Below are positions 8,035 to 15,125 of a DNA stretch of 32,629 bases, piece after piece. The notes beneath the pieces were generated by a model that was given only the letters and a program-made list of their open reading frames with translations, ran no database searches and was not told the DNA's origin. Position numbers and translations under genes: made by a program. This DNA is from Rhodospirillaceae bacterium. Lineage in GTDB: Bacteria; Pseudomonadota; Alphaproteobacteria; Rhodospirillales; Casp-alpha2. The DNA lies in contig JABIPG010000179.1 in NCBI GenBank assembly GCA_018698795.1, forward strand, positions 1-32,629. Reading direction: 5' to 3'. Position 1 is the first letter of the stretch. Each line of letters starts with the position of its first letter.

Positions 8035-8254
8035 GATCCTCCGTCACGATCAAAAGGAGGATACAATATATAGTATCGGGCGTGCAAACCCGGGTCGCTG
8101 ATTTTTTTATGCCTGTTGGCCTTAGATGCAGCCCCCATGATCGGCGCCCCGGGCTCGGCTTGCGGCGCGCCTAAGCCTTGGGCCAGGGTTCCCCCTGGCC
8201 CTTGGTGCTTTCATGCCCGCCCGACTGCCGGGCGTTGCTCAGAAGTGATGATAT
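8035..8254. other. intergenic region upstream of HNH gene, with hairpins and a palindrome
   Basis: No gene is visible here. A near-perfect 18-bp palindrome, GATACAATATATAGTATC, sits at 8060-8077, just upstream of the HNH start, and may be an operator. A 9-bp GC hairpin (GGGCCAGGG, 8180-8188, with CCCTGGCCC, 8193-8201) and a 6-bp one (8218-8234, CGCCCG / CGGGCG) lie downstream of the methyltransferase stop. Neither has a convincing T-tract. Confidence 0.55.
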
Positions 8255-9136
8255 CTACGACGGATTTCTGGCCGAGATCACCCACGAGGAAGAGTCCATG
8301 ATGATCCCTTCGGCGTCTTGCTTCTGCTTTTCGATGGCTTCTCCCAGCGCCGCCTCGATCTGCGGTCGCTTTTGTTCCGCCTCCCGGCCAGCTTCGCGGA
8401 ACACTTCGCCCGCCGGGCCAATGGCAAGCTGGAAATCGATGGCATCTTGCACGGTGCGACCGACCAGAACCGGGGCATCGACGCGTTCGAACTTGATGTC
8501 TTCGTAGCCCGCCGATTTCATCATGCCGCCGACCATTTCTTCATTGGCCATTGAGAACGGTCCGGGACCGCACGACCGGGCGCCGTCGCCGGGCGCCGGC
8601 AAATGCCGCAGCACAATCTCCTTGGCCATGGAGAGCCACGGATTGTCCTCTGGACGGCGCCACACGATATGCGTCATTGCTGCGCCGGGCTTCATGGCCT
8701 TGCGCATGTTGCGCATGGCAGCCACCGGATTGGAAAAGAACATCGTGCCAAATCGCGAGAACACAAAATCGTAATCCGGCTCAAACGGCATGACCATCAC
8801 GTCACCGTTGGCAAAGCTCAGGTTGTCGAGTCCTTTGCTTTCGACCTCCTTGCGACCGAAATCCATAAACGCGTCGCAGCAGTCGACGGCCAGCACCTCG
8901 CCGCTCGGGCCGACGCTCTCGGCCAATTTCATGGCCGTATCGCCAAAGCCGCAGCCCACATCGAGTACCTTGTCGCCTTCGTTCACGTTGAGGTTGGGAA
9001 AAATCGCCTCACTGTGATGGGTCAGGCCGTCGACCAGGATATGCTTGAACCCAATGAACTTGGGTACCAGTACATCGTTCCAGAATTGGACAAACTCGAC
9101 GTCGCCGGCAGCCGGATTTTGAACTTCGTTCGGCAT
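8255..9136 (-). CDS. class I SAM-dependent methyltransferase
   Basis: This 293-residue protein is a class I (Rossmann) S-adenosylmethionine methyltransferase of the UbiE-like broad group; the substrate cannot be read from sequence. Motif I is VLDVGCGFGDTA (around residues 58-69), followed by the acidic end of beta 2 in EVLAVDCC. FANGDVMVMPF holds the adenine-contacting acid. The C-terminal half (VDAPVLVGRTVQDAIDFQLAIGP) is typical of members annotated only as class I methyltransferase. There is no signal peptide. It lies 62 bases after the DsrE-like gene on the same strand, so the two are probably cotranscribed from the region shared with the divergent SARP regulator. Confidence 0.9.
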   Translation of the reverse strand: MPNEVQNPAAGDVEFVQFWNDVLVPKFIGFKHILVDGLTHHSEAIFPNLNVNEGDKVLDVGCGFGDTAMKLAESVGPSGEVLAVDCCDAFMDFGRKEVESKGLDNLSFANGDVMVMPFEPDYDFVFSRFGTMFFSNPVAAMRNMRKAMKPGAAMTHIVWRRPEDNPWLSMAKEIVLRHLPAPGDGARSCGPGPFSMANEEMVGGMMKSAGYEDIKFERVDAPVLVGRTVQDAIDFQLAIGPAGEVFREAGREAEQKRPQIEAALGEAIEKQKQDAEGIIMDSSSWVISARNPS

Positions 9137-9198
9137 GGAAGCTTCTCCTTCTTTACGGCGGGCCGCAACGATGCACGGCCCGCCCTGTTAGTTAGGCG

Positions 9199-9558
9199 TT
9201 ACATCAAGACCTTGGCGCCATCATTGATGAACCCGATGGTGCGCGCTGCACCGGCGATCTCGGCACCGGCGATGAGGTCGTCAACGGTAATGCCACGGGC
9301 ATTGGCGCAAGCGGGGCAGACCCAAAGCTGCCCGGAATTGGTCTGATAACCTTCCAGCAGTTCATCGACTGTGGGATAGCCTTCAGCCCGCAGGCCGTCT
9401 GCGCCTCCATTGGTGGCGAGACGCACGGAATCGCCGGTCAAAAACATGGCCGTTTCGCCATCCATGGCCGCCGCCGCGCCACCGACGATCAGAGAAATTG
9501 TCGCTTTTTCCAGGTCGTCACCACCGTGTTGGCAGTTGATCAAATACTTGTTGCTCAT
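9199..9558 (-). CDS. DsrE family protein
   Basis: This 119-residue protein fits the DsrE/DsrF-like fold. These are small cytoplasmic proteins, several of which carry persulfide sulfur on a conserved cysteine. The pattern is an N-terminal KYLINCQHGGDDLEKATISLIVGGAAA and a central AMFLTGDSVRLA. A late LWVCPACANARGI follows, whose first cysteine is at the position used by sulfur-carrying relatives. The start ATG has an AAGGAG ribosome site upstream. It heads the leftward pair with the methyltransferase and is divergent from the SARP regulator. A role in sulfur trafficking is inferred from the family only. No dsr or tus genes are nearby. Confidence 0.88.
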   Translation of the reverse strand: MSNKYLINCQHGGDDLEKATISLIVGGAAAAMDGETAMFLTGDSVRLATNGGADGLRAEGYPTVDELLEGYQTNSGQLWVCPACANARGITVDDLIAGAEIAGAARTIGFINDGAKVLM

Positions 9559-9614
9559 TTGTGTGCTCCTTCGGATGCATTAGTGTTAAAAACCATCGAC
9601 AATCTGACGGCCCC

Positions 9615-9631
9615 GCGTGACGGCATCGTCA
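9615..9631. promoter_or_regulatory. repeated operator-like site, copy 1 (TGAC-N6-GTCA dyad)
   Basis: The 17-mer GCGTGACGGCATCGTCA contains a TGAC-N6-GTCA dyad. It matches a second copy at 9649-9665 in 14 of 17 positions. It lies in the divergent dsrE-like / SARP intergenic region, within reach of both promoters. The binding protein is unknown. Confidence 0.5.
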
Positions 9632-9648
9632 TCGGAAGGCGCACTACA

Positions 9649-9665
9649 GCGTGACAAAATCGTCA
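9649..9665. promoter_or_regulatory. repeated operator-like site, copy 2 (TGAC-N6-GTCA dyad)
   Basis: GCGTGACAAAATCGTCA repeats the copy at 9615-9631, with start points 34 bases apart, and keeps the same dyad. A separate 7-bp hairpin (GGTGGTT 9691-9697, AACCACC 9715-9721) lies just to the right. Confidence 0.5.
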
Positions 9666-9765
9666 AAAACCTATTTTATATCGTTTCGAAGGTGGTTGAG
9701 TTTAGCGAGAAAAGAACCACCGGTATTTACTCTTACATAGTTTCGGGATAGGCGTTGACCGGCCT

Positions 9766-9800
9766 GTGACAGCCCGTGACGAACTGTGGCGACCAGTGAC
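9766..9800 (+). promoter_or_regulatory. four GTGRC motifs at exact 10-bp spacing before the SARP gene
   Basis: GTGAC (9766), GTGAC (9776), GTGGC (9786) and GTGAC (9796) recur at exactly 10-base steps and end five bases before the ATG at 9805. SARP-type regulators are known to bind short direct repeats spaced by about one helical turn, so an autoregulatory site is plausible. If translation starts at GTG 9766, the motifs would instead be coding. Confidence 0.45.
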
Positions 9801-9804
9801 GACG

Positions 9805-11784
9805 ATGGGAAAAACAACACTCAGGCTCCTCGGCGGACTAGAAATCCTCAATGCAGCGGGCGAACCGGTGTCGATCCCGGGACGCAAATTGCAGGCGCTA
9901 TTGGTATTTCTGGCCACCAACAGGAACAGTCCGCCGACACGCGACGCGTTAGTCGGCATGTTCTGGCCAGACCGGTTCGATCAACAGGCCCGCCAAAGCC
10001 TGCGCCAATCCATTTCGCGGCTGCGCAAGATCTTCGGCGACGACGATAATCCGGTCCTGCAAAGTGAAGGCAATCATGTCAGTCTCGATGATTTAGCCGT
10101 TGAAATCGACGTTCGGACGTTCGAACGCCTGATCAAGAATGGTTCCGCCGATGCATTGAGCGAAGCCTTGGCGCTCTACAAAGGCCCTTTGGCTGACGGC
10201 GTGCACGTCGATGGGTTGAATTTTCAGGAATGGATCGGGCTGGAACGGACACGCCTGCACGAGATGGCATGCGCGGCGCTGTGGAAACTGGCGCGCGACC
10301 AGGCAGACAACGCAAACCCGAATGCGGCCATCAGCTCGGCGCAACAGATCATCGCGCTTGAGCCGTTGCACGAGGAGGCTCACCGATTGCTAATGCAATT
10401 GTATGCCGGGCTCGGCCAACAAGTGCCGGCACTACAGCAATATCAACGGCTGTCGGCGCTGCTGTTGAGTGAACTGGGCGTGCGTCCAGACGCGAGAACC
10501 CAGCGCCTATACGAAGACATTCGCGCCAACAGGCAGATTCCGGAGCCTGCCGGCAACGGAAACGCCGGACACCGTCGAGCCTCGCCGATCCGCAAGCTGA
10601 AGATCGCCGTGCTGCCGTTCGTCAACATGGCGGATGACGGAGGCCGCGACTTTTTTGTCAACGGGATCAACGAAGACATCGTCGCGGCACTAACCCGAAA
10701 CCGCTGGATGTCGGTGATGGGCCACAACACAACGATGGCGTTGAGCGACCGACGAGAGGACATGGTGAAAGCGGCCCGCGAATTTGGCGCTCAATACACC
10801 CTGGACGGCAGCGTCCGCAGAGACGGAGAACGGGTGAGGGTCGCGGTTCAGCTGATTGACATCGAAACCGCCGAAAGCGTTTGGGCGGAGCATTTCGACA
10901 GGGACCTCAATAACCTGATCAGCGTGCAAGATGATATCGCCAAGACCATCGCCGCGACCGTGGAGCCGGAACTAGCGGCCAACGAAGGCCTGCAATCGAT
11001 TGCCAAGCAGCCGGAAAACCTTGATGCCTGGGGCAGCTATCATATCGGCCTGCTGCATATGTATAAGTTCACCAAGGAGGACAATATCGAGGCGCAACGC
11101 TTGTTCAGGCAGGCGATCGAGATCGATGCCGGATACGCCCTTGCCCATGCCCGGCTTTCCTATGCGTTGGTGATGAGTGTGATTTATTTTGAAGCCGACG
11201 CCACGCCGGACCTTCTAGACGAGGCGCTGAAATTAGCGGAGATCGCCGTACGGCTTGACGACCGCGACGCCGTCGCGCAATTCACCTTGGGACGGGTGCA
11301 TCTGGTGCGCGGCGAGTACCCGCAATCAATCGCGTCCTTCGAGACCGCGCTCGAATTCAACCCATGCCTGGCGCACAGCCATTGCGGACTTGGCGACACC
11401 GTCGCCTATCAGGGCATGCCAGCAGATTCGATCCCCAATTTCGAGGAAGCCATACGGTTGAGCCCATACGATCCCTATCGCTGGGCCTTCATGATGTACG
11501 GCGCTATGGCGCGTTTGTTTATGCATGACCATGAATCGGCCGCGAAATGGGGCCGGGATGCCGTCCGGGTCCCCAATTCTCACTACTGGGCGAATGCCGT
11601 CATGGTGGCCGCACTCGGCCATCTCGAGCGACCCGATGAGGCGCGCGTCGCCGTGACAGAATTGCTTCGCCGCAAGCCCGATTTCAGCTGCGGCTTTGCC
11701 CGCGAGCGACTTTTTTATCTGAAAGATCAAACACAGCTCGAGCACTACGTTTCCGGACTGAAAAAAGCCGGGATTCCGGATTGA
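9805..11784 (+). CDS. SARP/AfsR-type transcriptional regulator with BTAD, TolB-like and TPR modules
   Basis: This 659-residue protein combines four modules. Residues 1-90 form an OmpR-like winged helix (LRLLGGLEI, then FWPDRFDQQARQSLRQSISR). Residues 95-240 form a bacterial transcriptional activation domain of TPR-like helices (EEAHRLLMQLYAGLGQ, LSELGVRPDARTQRLYEDI). After a polar linker, residues 265-400 resemble the TolB/FlgO-like module seen in adenylate-cyclase-like TPR proteins (KIAVLPFVNMADDGG, INEDIVAALTRN, LDGSVRRDGERVRVAVQLID). The remainder is TPR repeats. No membrane helix or catalytic cyclase domain is present. I chose ATG 9805; GTG at 9766 would add 13 residues, some of them encoded by the repeats. 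Targets are unknown. The divergent dsrE-like pair and its own promoter are the obvious candidates. Confidence 0.9.
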   Translation: MGKTTLRLLGGLEILNAAGEPVSIPGRKLQALLVFLATNRNSPPTRDALVGMFWPDRFDQQARQSLRQSISRLRKIFGDDDNPVLQSEGNHVSLDDLAVEIDVRTFERLIKNGSADALSEALALYKGPLADGVHVDGLNFQEWIGLERTRLHEMACAALWKLARDQADNANPNAAISSAQQIIALEPLHEEAHRLLMQLYAGLGQQVPALQQYQRLSALLLSELGVRPDARTQRLYEDIRANRQIPEPAGNGNAGHRRASPIRKLKIAVLPFVNMADDGGRDFFVNGINEDIVAALTRNRWMSVMGHNTTMALSDRREDMVKAAREFGAQYTLDGSVRRDGERVRVAVQLIDIETAESVWAEHFDRDLNNLISVQDDIAKTIAATVEPELAANEGLQSIAKQPENLDAWGSYHIGLLHMYKFTKEDNIEAQRLFRQAIEIDAGYALAHARLSYALVMSVIYFEADATPDLLDEALKLAEIAVRLDDRDAVAQFTLGRVHLVRGEYPQSIASFETALEFNPCLAHSHCGLGDTVAYQGMPADSIPNFEEAIRLSPYDPYRWAFMMYGAMARLFMHDHESAAKWGRDAVRVPNSHYWANAVMVAALGHLERPDEARVAVTELLRRKPDFSCGFARERLFYLKDQTQLEHYVSGLKKAGIPD

Positions 11785-11849
11785 TCCGACGTACCGACTG
11801 ATCCATCTCGCCGGCAACGAGGCGATTTACAACTTCGTGCCCGGGTCGA

Positions 11850-12551
11850 CTATTGGATCGGCATTCCCGGTTGCGGCAGCGGCACGCCGAAGCACTGCGC
11901 CAGGAAATCCATACCCGCCATGATGCAACCTTCATCCAGGCCGTGGCCCAGGCCCGAGCGCATCTCGTAGCGCACGGCGAGGCCCGCCGTCTGCAACGCC
12001 GCCGCCGCCAGGCCCAGATTCTCCGGCGGGACGATATCATCGGTGTCGCCATGCATGAGCAATACCGGCGGGCGGCTTTTCATCTCGGACGCCAGCAGTT
12101 CCGGTCCGATCAAAATACCCGAGTAACCGACAATGCCGGCCAATTGCTGTTGGCGCCTGAGCCCTACATGCAAAGACAGCATGGTGCCTTGCGAAAAGCC
12201 GACCAAGGCAAGCTGGCGTTCCGATAGCCCGTGGGCCGCCAATTGCTCGTCGATGAAATCATCCAAGATAGGTGCGGCCGATTGCGTGCCGGCGAGACGT
12301 GTCTCCATCGACATATCACCGATTGAAAACCACTGGTGACCGAAGGGTGCCTGGTCGAAGGCATAGGGTGCGTTGGGCGCCATGAACTTGGCGTCCGGCA
12401 GTACCTTGGAAAAATAAGGCGCGAGCCCGATCAGGTCGTGCCCGTCAGCGCCGACGCCGTGGCACATGATGACCAGTTGCTGGGCCGGGCCGCCGGAGGC
12501 AGGCTCCTGGGTCGGGCCAGAAAGCTCAGGAAGTTCGGGGAGTTCGCTCAT
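11850..12551 (-). CDS. carboxylesterase/phospholipase-like alpha/beta hydrolase
   Basis: This 233-residue protein belongs to the small cytoplasmic carboxylesterase / acylprotein-thioesterase group, which hydrolyses short acyl esters. The oxyanion-hole region is LVIMCHGVGADGHDL. The nucleophile elbow is GFSQG, in LALVGFSQGTMLSLHVGL. The catalytic aspartate is in LLMHGDTDDIVP and the histidine in SGLGHGLDE, all in the right order and spacing. The N-terminus has a short ELPELPEL repeat and a Pro/Gly-rich stretch that are not part of the fold. It is divergent from gluQ, with 71 bases between start codons. The native substrate is unknown. Confidence 0.92.
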   Translation of the reverse strand: MSELPELPELSGPTQEPASGGPAQQLVIMCHGVGADGHDLIGLAPYFSKVLPDAKFMAPNAPYAFDQAPFGHQWFSIGDMSMETRLAGTQSAAPILDDFIDEQLAAHGLSERQLALVGFSQGTMLSLHVGLRRQQQLAGIVGYSGILIGPELLASEMKSRPPVLLMHGDTDDIVPPENLGLAAAALQTAGLAVRYEMRSGLGHGLDEGCIMAGMDFLAQCFGVPLPQPGMPIQ

Positions 12552-12622
12552 GAAAGGGGCTCCGTTTTCAAAATCGCTACACTGCTATTGCCACCCGCCT
12601 CCAGCCGCGTCAACTTTGGGGC

Positions 12623-13486
12623 ATGCCAATACCCGCAACCCGCACCCGTTTCGCCCCCAGCCCGACCGGCTATCTGCACCTGGGGCACGCGCATTCGGCG
12701 CTGTTTTCCGCAGCCCAGGCGGATTCTGATGGTTTTTTACTGCGCATCGAAGATATCGACCCCGGTCGCTGCCGGCCCGAGTTCGAGCAAGCGATTTTTG
12801 ATGATCTCGCGTGGCTCGGCCTTGAGTGGCAAACGCCGGTCCGACGCCAATCCGATCATATGGACGTTTACCGTCGCGCGCTTGCGCAATTGCAGGACAT
12901 GAACCTGCTTTACCCATGCTTTTGTACCCGCAAGCAAATTCAAGACGAAATCGCCCATGCCGGTCACGCACCGCATGAACTCCCGAGCGGCCCGGACGGC
13001 ACCCTTTACCCAGGCACCTGCCGGCACATGGATGCGGGCGAGCGGGCCGAACGTCTGGCCATCGGTGAACACCACGCGCTCCGGCTCAAGACCGATACCG
13101 CGGCGGCCATGACCGGCGCGCTCACGTGGCATGACCGCACCGCCGGCGAACAACATGCCCAGCCGGAAAGCTTCGGCGACGTGGTGCTGGCCCGCAAGGA
13201 CACGCCGACGAGCTATCACTTGGCCGTCACGGTGGATGATGCGATCCAGGCGATCACGTTGGTGACCCGAGGCGAGGACTTGTTCGCCGCCAGCCACCTG
13301 CACCGATTGTTGCAAGCGCTGCTCGAGCTGCCGACGCCCGACTATCACCACCATGGCCTGATCACCGGCCCGAACGGCAAGCGCCTCGCCAAGCGCGACA
13401 GCGGCGCGACCATCCGGCATTTGCGCGAGGACGGAAAGACGCCCGCCGAGGTGCGCACACTTGCGGGATTCGGAGACCAAGCCTGA
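12623..13486 (+). CDS. gluQ: glutamyl-Q tRNA(Asp) synthetase
   Basis: GluQ (YadB) is a truncated glutamyl-tRNA synthetase that attaches glutamate to the queuosine at position 34 of tRNA-Asp. The 287-residue length lacks an anticodon-binding domain, as expected. The HIGH-type signature is HLGH at residues 19-22, and the KMSKS-type loop is GKRLAKRDSGATI. The zinc-site ligands are all visible: the CFC cysteines and the tyrosine and cysteine of YPGTC. Its function depends on queuosine, and queA and tgt lie about 13 kb away in this window. The stop codon overlaps the next gene's start by one base (TGATG), indicating translational coupling. Confidence 0.95.
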   Translation: MPIPATRTRFAPSPTGYLHLGHAHSALFSAAQADSDGFLLRIEDIDPGRCRPEFEQAIFDDLAWLGLEWQTPVRRQSDHMDVYRRALAQLQDMNLLYPCFCTRKQIQDEIAHAGHAPHELPSGPDGTLYPGTCRHMDAGERAERLAIGEHHALRLKTDTAAAMTGALTWHDRTAGEQHAQPESFGDVVLARKDTPTSYHLAVTVDDAIQAITLVTRGEDLFAASHLHRLLQALLELPTPDYHHHGLITGPNGKRLAKRDSGATIRHLREDGKTPAEVRTLAGFGDQA

Positions 13487-14289
13487 TGTTCATGCGCGCC
13501 ACATCGCTGGTCTTTATATTGTGCACCGCCCTACCCGCCCATGCAGAGGACCCGCGCACAAAGCTGAGCCCCGGTGCCACCGCAACAGTTACCGAGGTGG
13601 TGGACGGCGACACCGTGATCGTTTCGCCCGCCCCCGACGGCGCGCGCCAAATCCGTCTAGTCGGCATCCAAGCGCCGAAGCTGCCGCTCGGACGAAAAGG
13701 TTTCAAGGCTTGGCCGCTGTCGATGGCATCAAAACAGCTCTTGGAAAAACTGGTTCTCAACCACCGCGTCACGCTGCATTTCGGCGAGAGCCGCATGGAC
13801 CGCCATGGACGCCATTTGGCGCATCTGTTCCGCGATGATGGGCTCTGGGTGCAGGGCGCCATGCTGGAACGCGGCATGGCCCGGGTTTACACCTTCCCCG
13901 ACAACCGCAAACTCGCCGCCGAAATGTATGCATCGGAAAACACCGCTCATGCTGCCGGCAAAGGCATATGGGGGCTCCGGTTTTATGAGCCCCGCGGCGC
14001 GGACTCCGCGCCATTGCTGCGCCAATTGGGCAGCTTTCAACTGGTCGAGGGCCGGGTACGGTCGGCAGCCAAGGTGAAGGGGCGGGTGTATCTGAATTTC
14101 GGCGACAACTGGCGCGACGATTTCACCGCTACGCTGGCGCCCAAATCGGCACGGTTGTTCGCCAAAACTGGCGTCGATGCGACGACACTTGAGGGTCGGC
14201 GCATCCGGGTGCGCGGCTGGCTGCGCAAACGCAACGGGCCGATGATCGAGGTCAGCCATCCCGAACAAATCGAAATTTTGGAAGACTAA
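13486..14289 (+). CDS. SNase-like (thermonuclease family) exported protein with altered active site
   Basis: This 267-residue protein has a signal peptide (residues 1-20, ending AHA) and then a staphylococcal-nuclease-like domain. VTEVVDGDTVIV (DGDT 40-43) and RQIRLVGIQAPKLPLG are followed by MDRHGRHLAHLF and MLERGMARVYTF. By alignment to staphylococcal nuclease, R57 and the arginine of RHGR match R35 and R87. The calcium ligand D40 is replaced by Gln62 and the catalytic E43 by Lys65. It may therefore be a non-catalytic member or use different chemistry. The C-terminal half (about residues 180-267) has an added domain with GRVYLNFGDNWRDDFTATL, possibly OB-like. It sits between gluQ (1-base overlap) and the citrate-synthase-like gene. 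Confidence 0.85.
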   Translation: MFMRATSLVFILCTALPAHAEDPRTKLSPGATATVTEVVDGDTVIVSPAPDGARQIRLVGIQAPKLPLGRKGFKAWPLSMASKQLLEKLVLNHRVTLHFGESRMDRHGRHLAHLFRDDGLWVQGAMLERGMARVYTFPDNRKLAAEMYASENTAHAAGKGIWGLRFYEPRGADSAPLLRQLGSFQLVEGRVRSAAKVKGRVYLNFGDNWRDDFTATLAPKSARLFAKTGVDATTLEGRRIRVRGWLRKRNGPMIEVSHPEQIEILED

Positions 14290-14299
14290 GGAGACACCG

Positions 14300-15085
14300 A
14301 TGCCCACTCGAGATATGAGCGACTGGCAAACCTCCATCAGCCAAGTGATCAGCACCGACGATGATGAAGACATCATCATCCGCGGCCATAGCCTGGACGA
14401 CCTGATCGACGACTTAAGCTTCGCCGGGATGATGTTTTTGATGCTGCAGGGAACAAAGCCGACGCCAGAACAAACCCGCGTTCTCGATGCCTTGCTGATC
14501 GCCTGCATGGAACACGGCATTGCCCCGCCGTCGATGATTTCGCGCTGCTTTGCATCGTACGGCACCAACATCCAGTCGGCCGTCGCTGGCGGCATTTTGG
14601 CCTTCGGCGACAAGATGGGCGGGCTCGGCGAACAGCTGGCGAAATTGATGGTGGAGAACCTGGCGGACCTCGCCGACCCCAGCGACGAAGACCTGCGCGC
14701 CCGCGCCGCCGGTGTGGTCGCCGACATCAAGGCCCAGGGCGGGCGCATGCCGGGCTACGGCATCCCGTTGCACGGCGCCGACCCGCGCGCGCCAAAAGTC
14801 ATGAACATCGCCAAGCAACACGGCACGCACGGCCGCTATGGGCGCTTCGCCGAAGCCATCGGCGACGAATTAACCCGCGCGCGCGGCGGACGCCCTATCC
14901 CCATGAACGTCGACGGCGTCAGCGCCGCCGTCATCCTGGATTTGGGCTTCCCGTGGCAATCGACACGGATGTTTTTGCTGACGCCGCGCAGCGTCTCCAT
15001 GGGGGCGCACTACCTGGAAGAACAGGTGCAAGACACCACCTGGCGACATATCCCGGCGGATGGGATCACGTATACGGGCAAATGA
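14300..15085 (+). CDS. citryl-CoA lyase-like / short citrate synthase family protein
   Basis: This 261-residue protein has the citrate synthase fold in its short form, usually annotated citryl-CoA lyase. The ATG at 14300 has an AAGGAG site that overlaps the preceding stop codon. Family landmarks are LMLQGTKPTPEQ, EHGIAPPSMISRCFASYGTN, AVAGGILAFGDKMGG, GYGIPLHGADPRAPK and the late NVDGVSAAVILDLGFP with the conserved aspartate. LTPRSVSMGAHYLEE carries the conserved arginine. By eye alignment, two active-site histidines of citrate synthases are not where expected: the GPxHGG position reads GDKMGG and GxGH reads GYGI. A nearby His in PLHGADPR may or may not compensate. Reaction and substrate are therefore uncertain. 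It is the last gene of the gluQ operon. Confidence 0.82.
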   Translation: MPTRDMSDWQTSISQVISTDDDEDIIIRGHSLDDLIDDLSFAGMMFLMLQGTKPTPEQTRVLDALLIACMEHGIAPPSMISRCFASYGTNIQSAVAGGILAFGDKMGGLGEQLAKLMVENLADLADPSDEDLRARAAGVVADIKAQGGRMPGYGIPLHGADPRAPKVMNIAKQHGTHGRYGRFAEAIGDELTRARGGRPIPMNVDGVSAAVILDLGFPWQSTRMFLLTPRSVSMGAHYLEEQVQDTTWRHIPADGITYTGK

Positions 15086-15125
15086 GGAACGCCGCTTTGC
15101 GGAACAACTTGCAGCGGGCCGAAAA

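Noticed and set aside
8180-8201. GGGCCAGGG/CCCTGGCCC hairpin as an intrinsic terminator for the methyltransferase gene
   Set aside because: The stem is strong, but neither strand has a following T-tract. I list it only as a structure.
12737-13480. 247-codon minus-strand frame opposite gluQ
   Set aside because: gluQ motifs and zinc ligands are all on the plus strand.
13729-14748. Long minus-strand open frame (339 codons) opposite the SNase-like and citrate-synthase-like genes
   Set aside because: It is antisense to two genes with clear family motifs, has no recognisable domain and no ribosome site. GC-rich codons produce such open frames easily.
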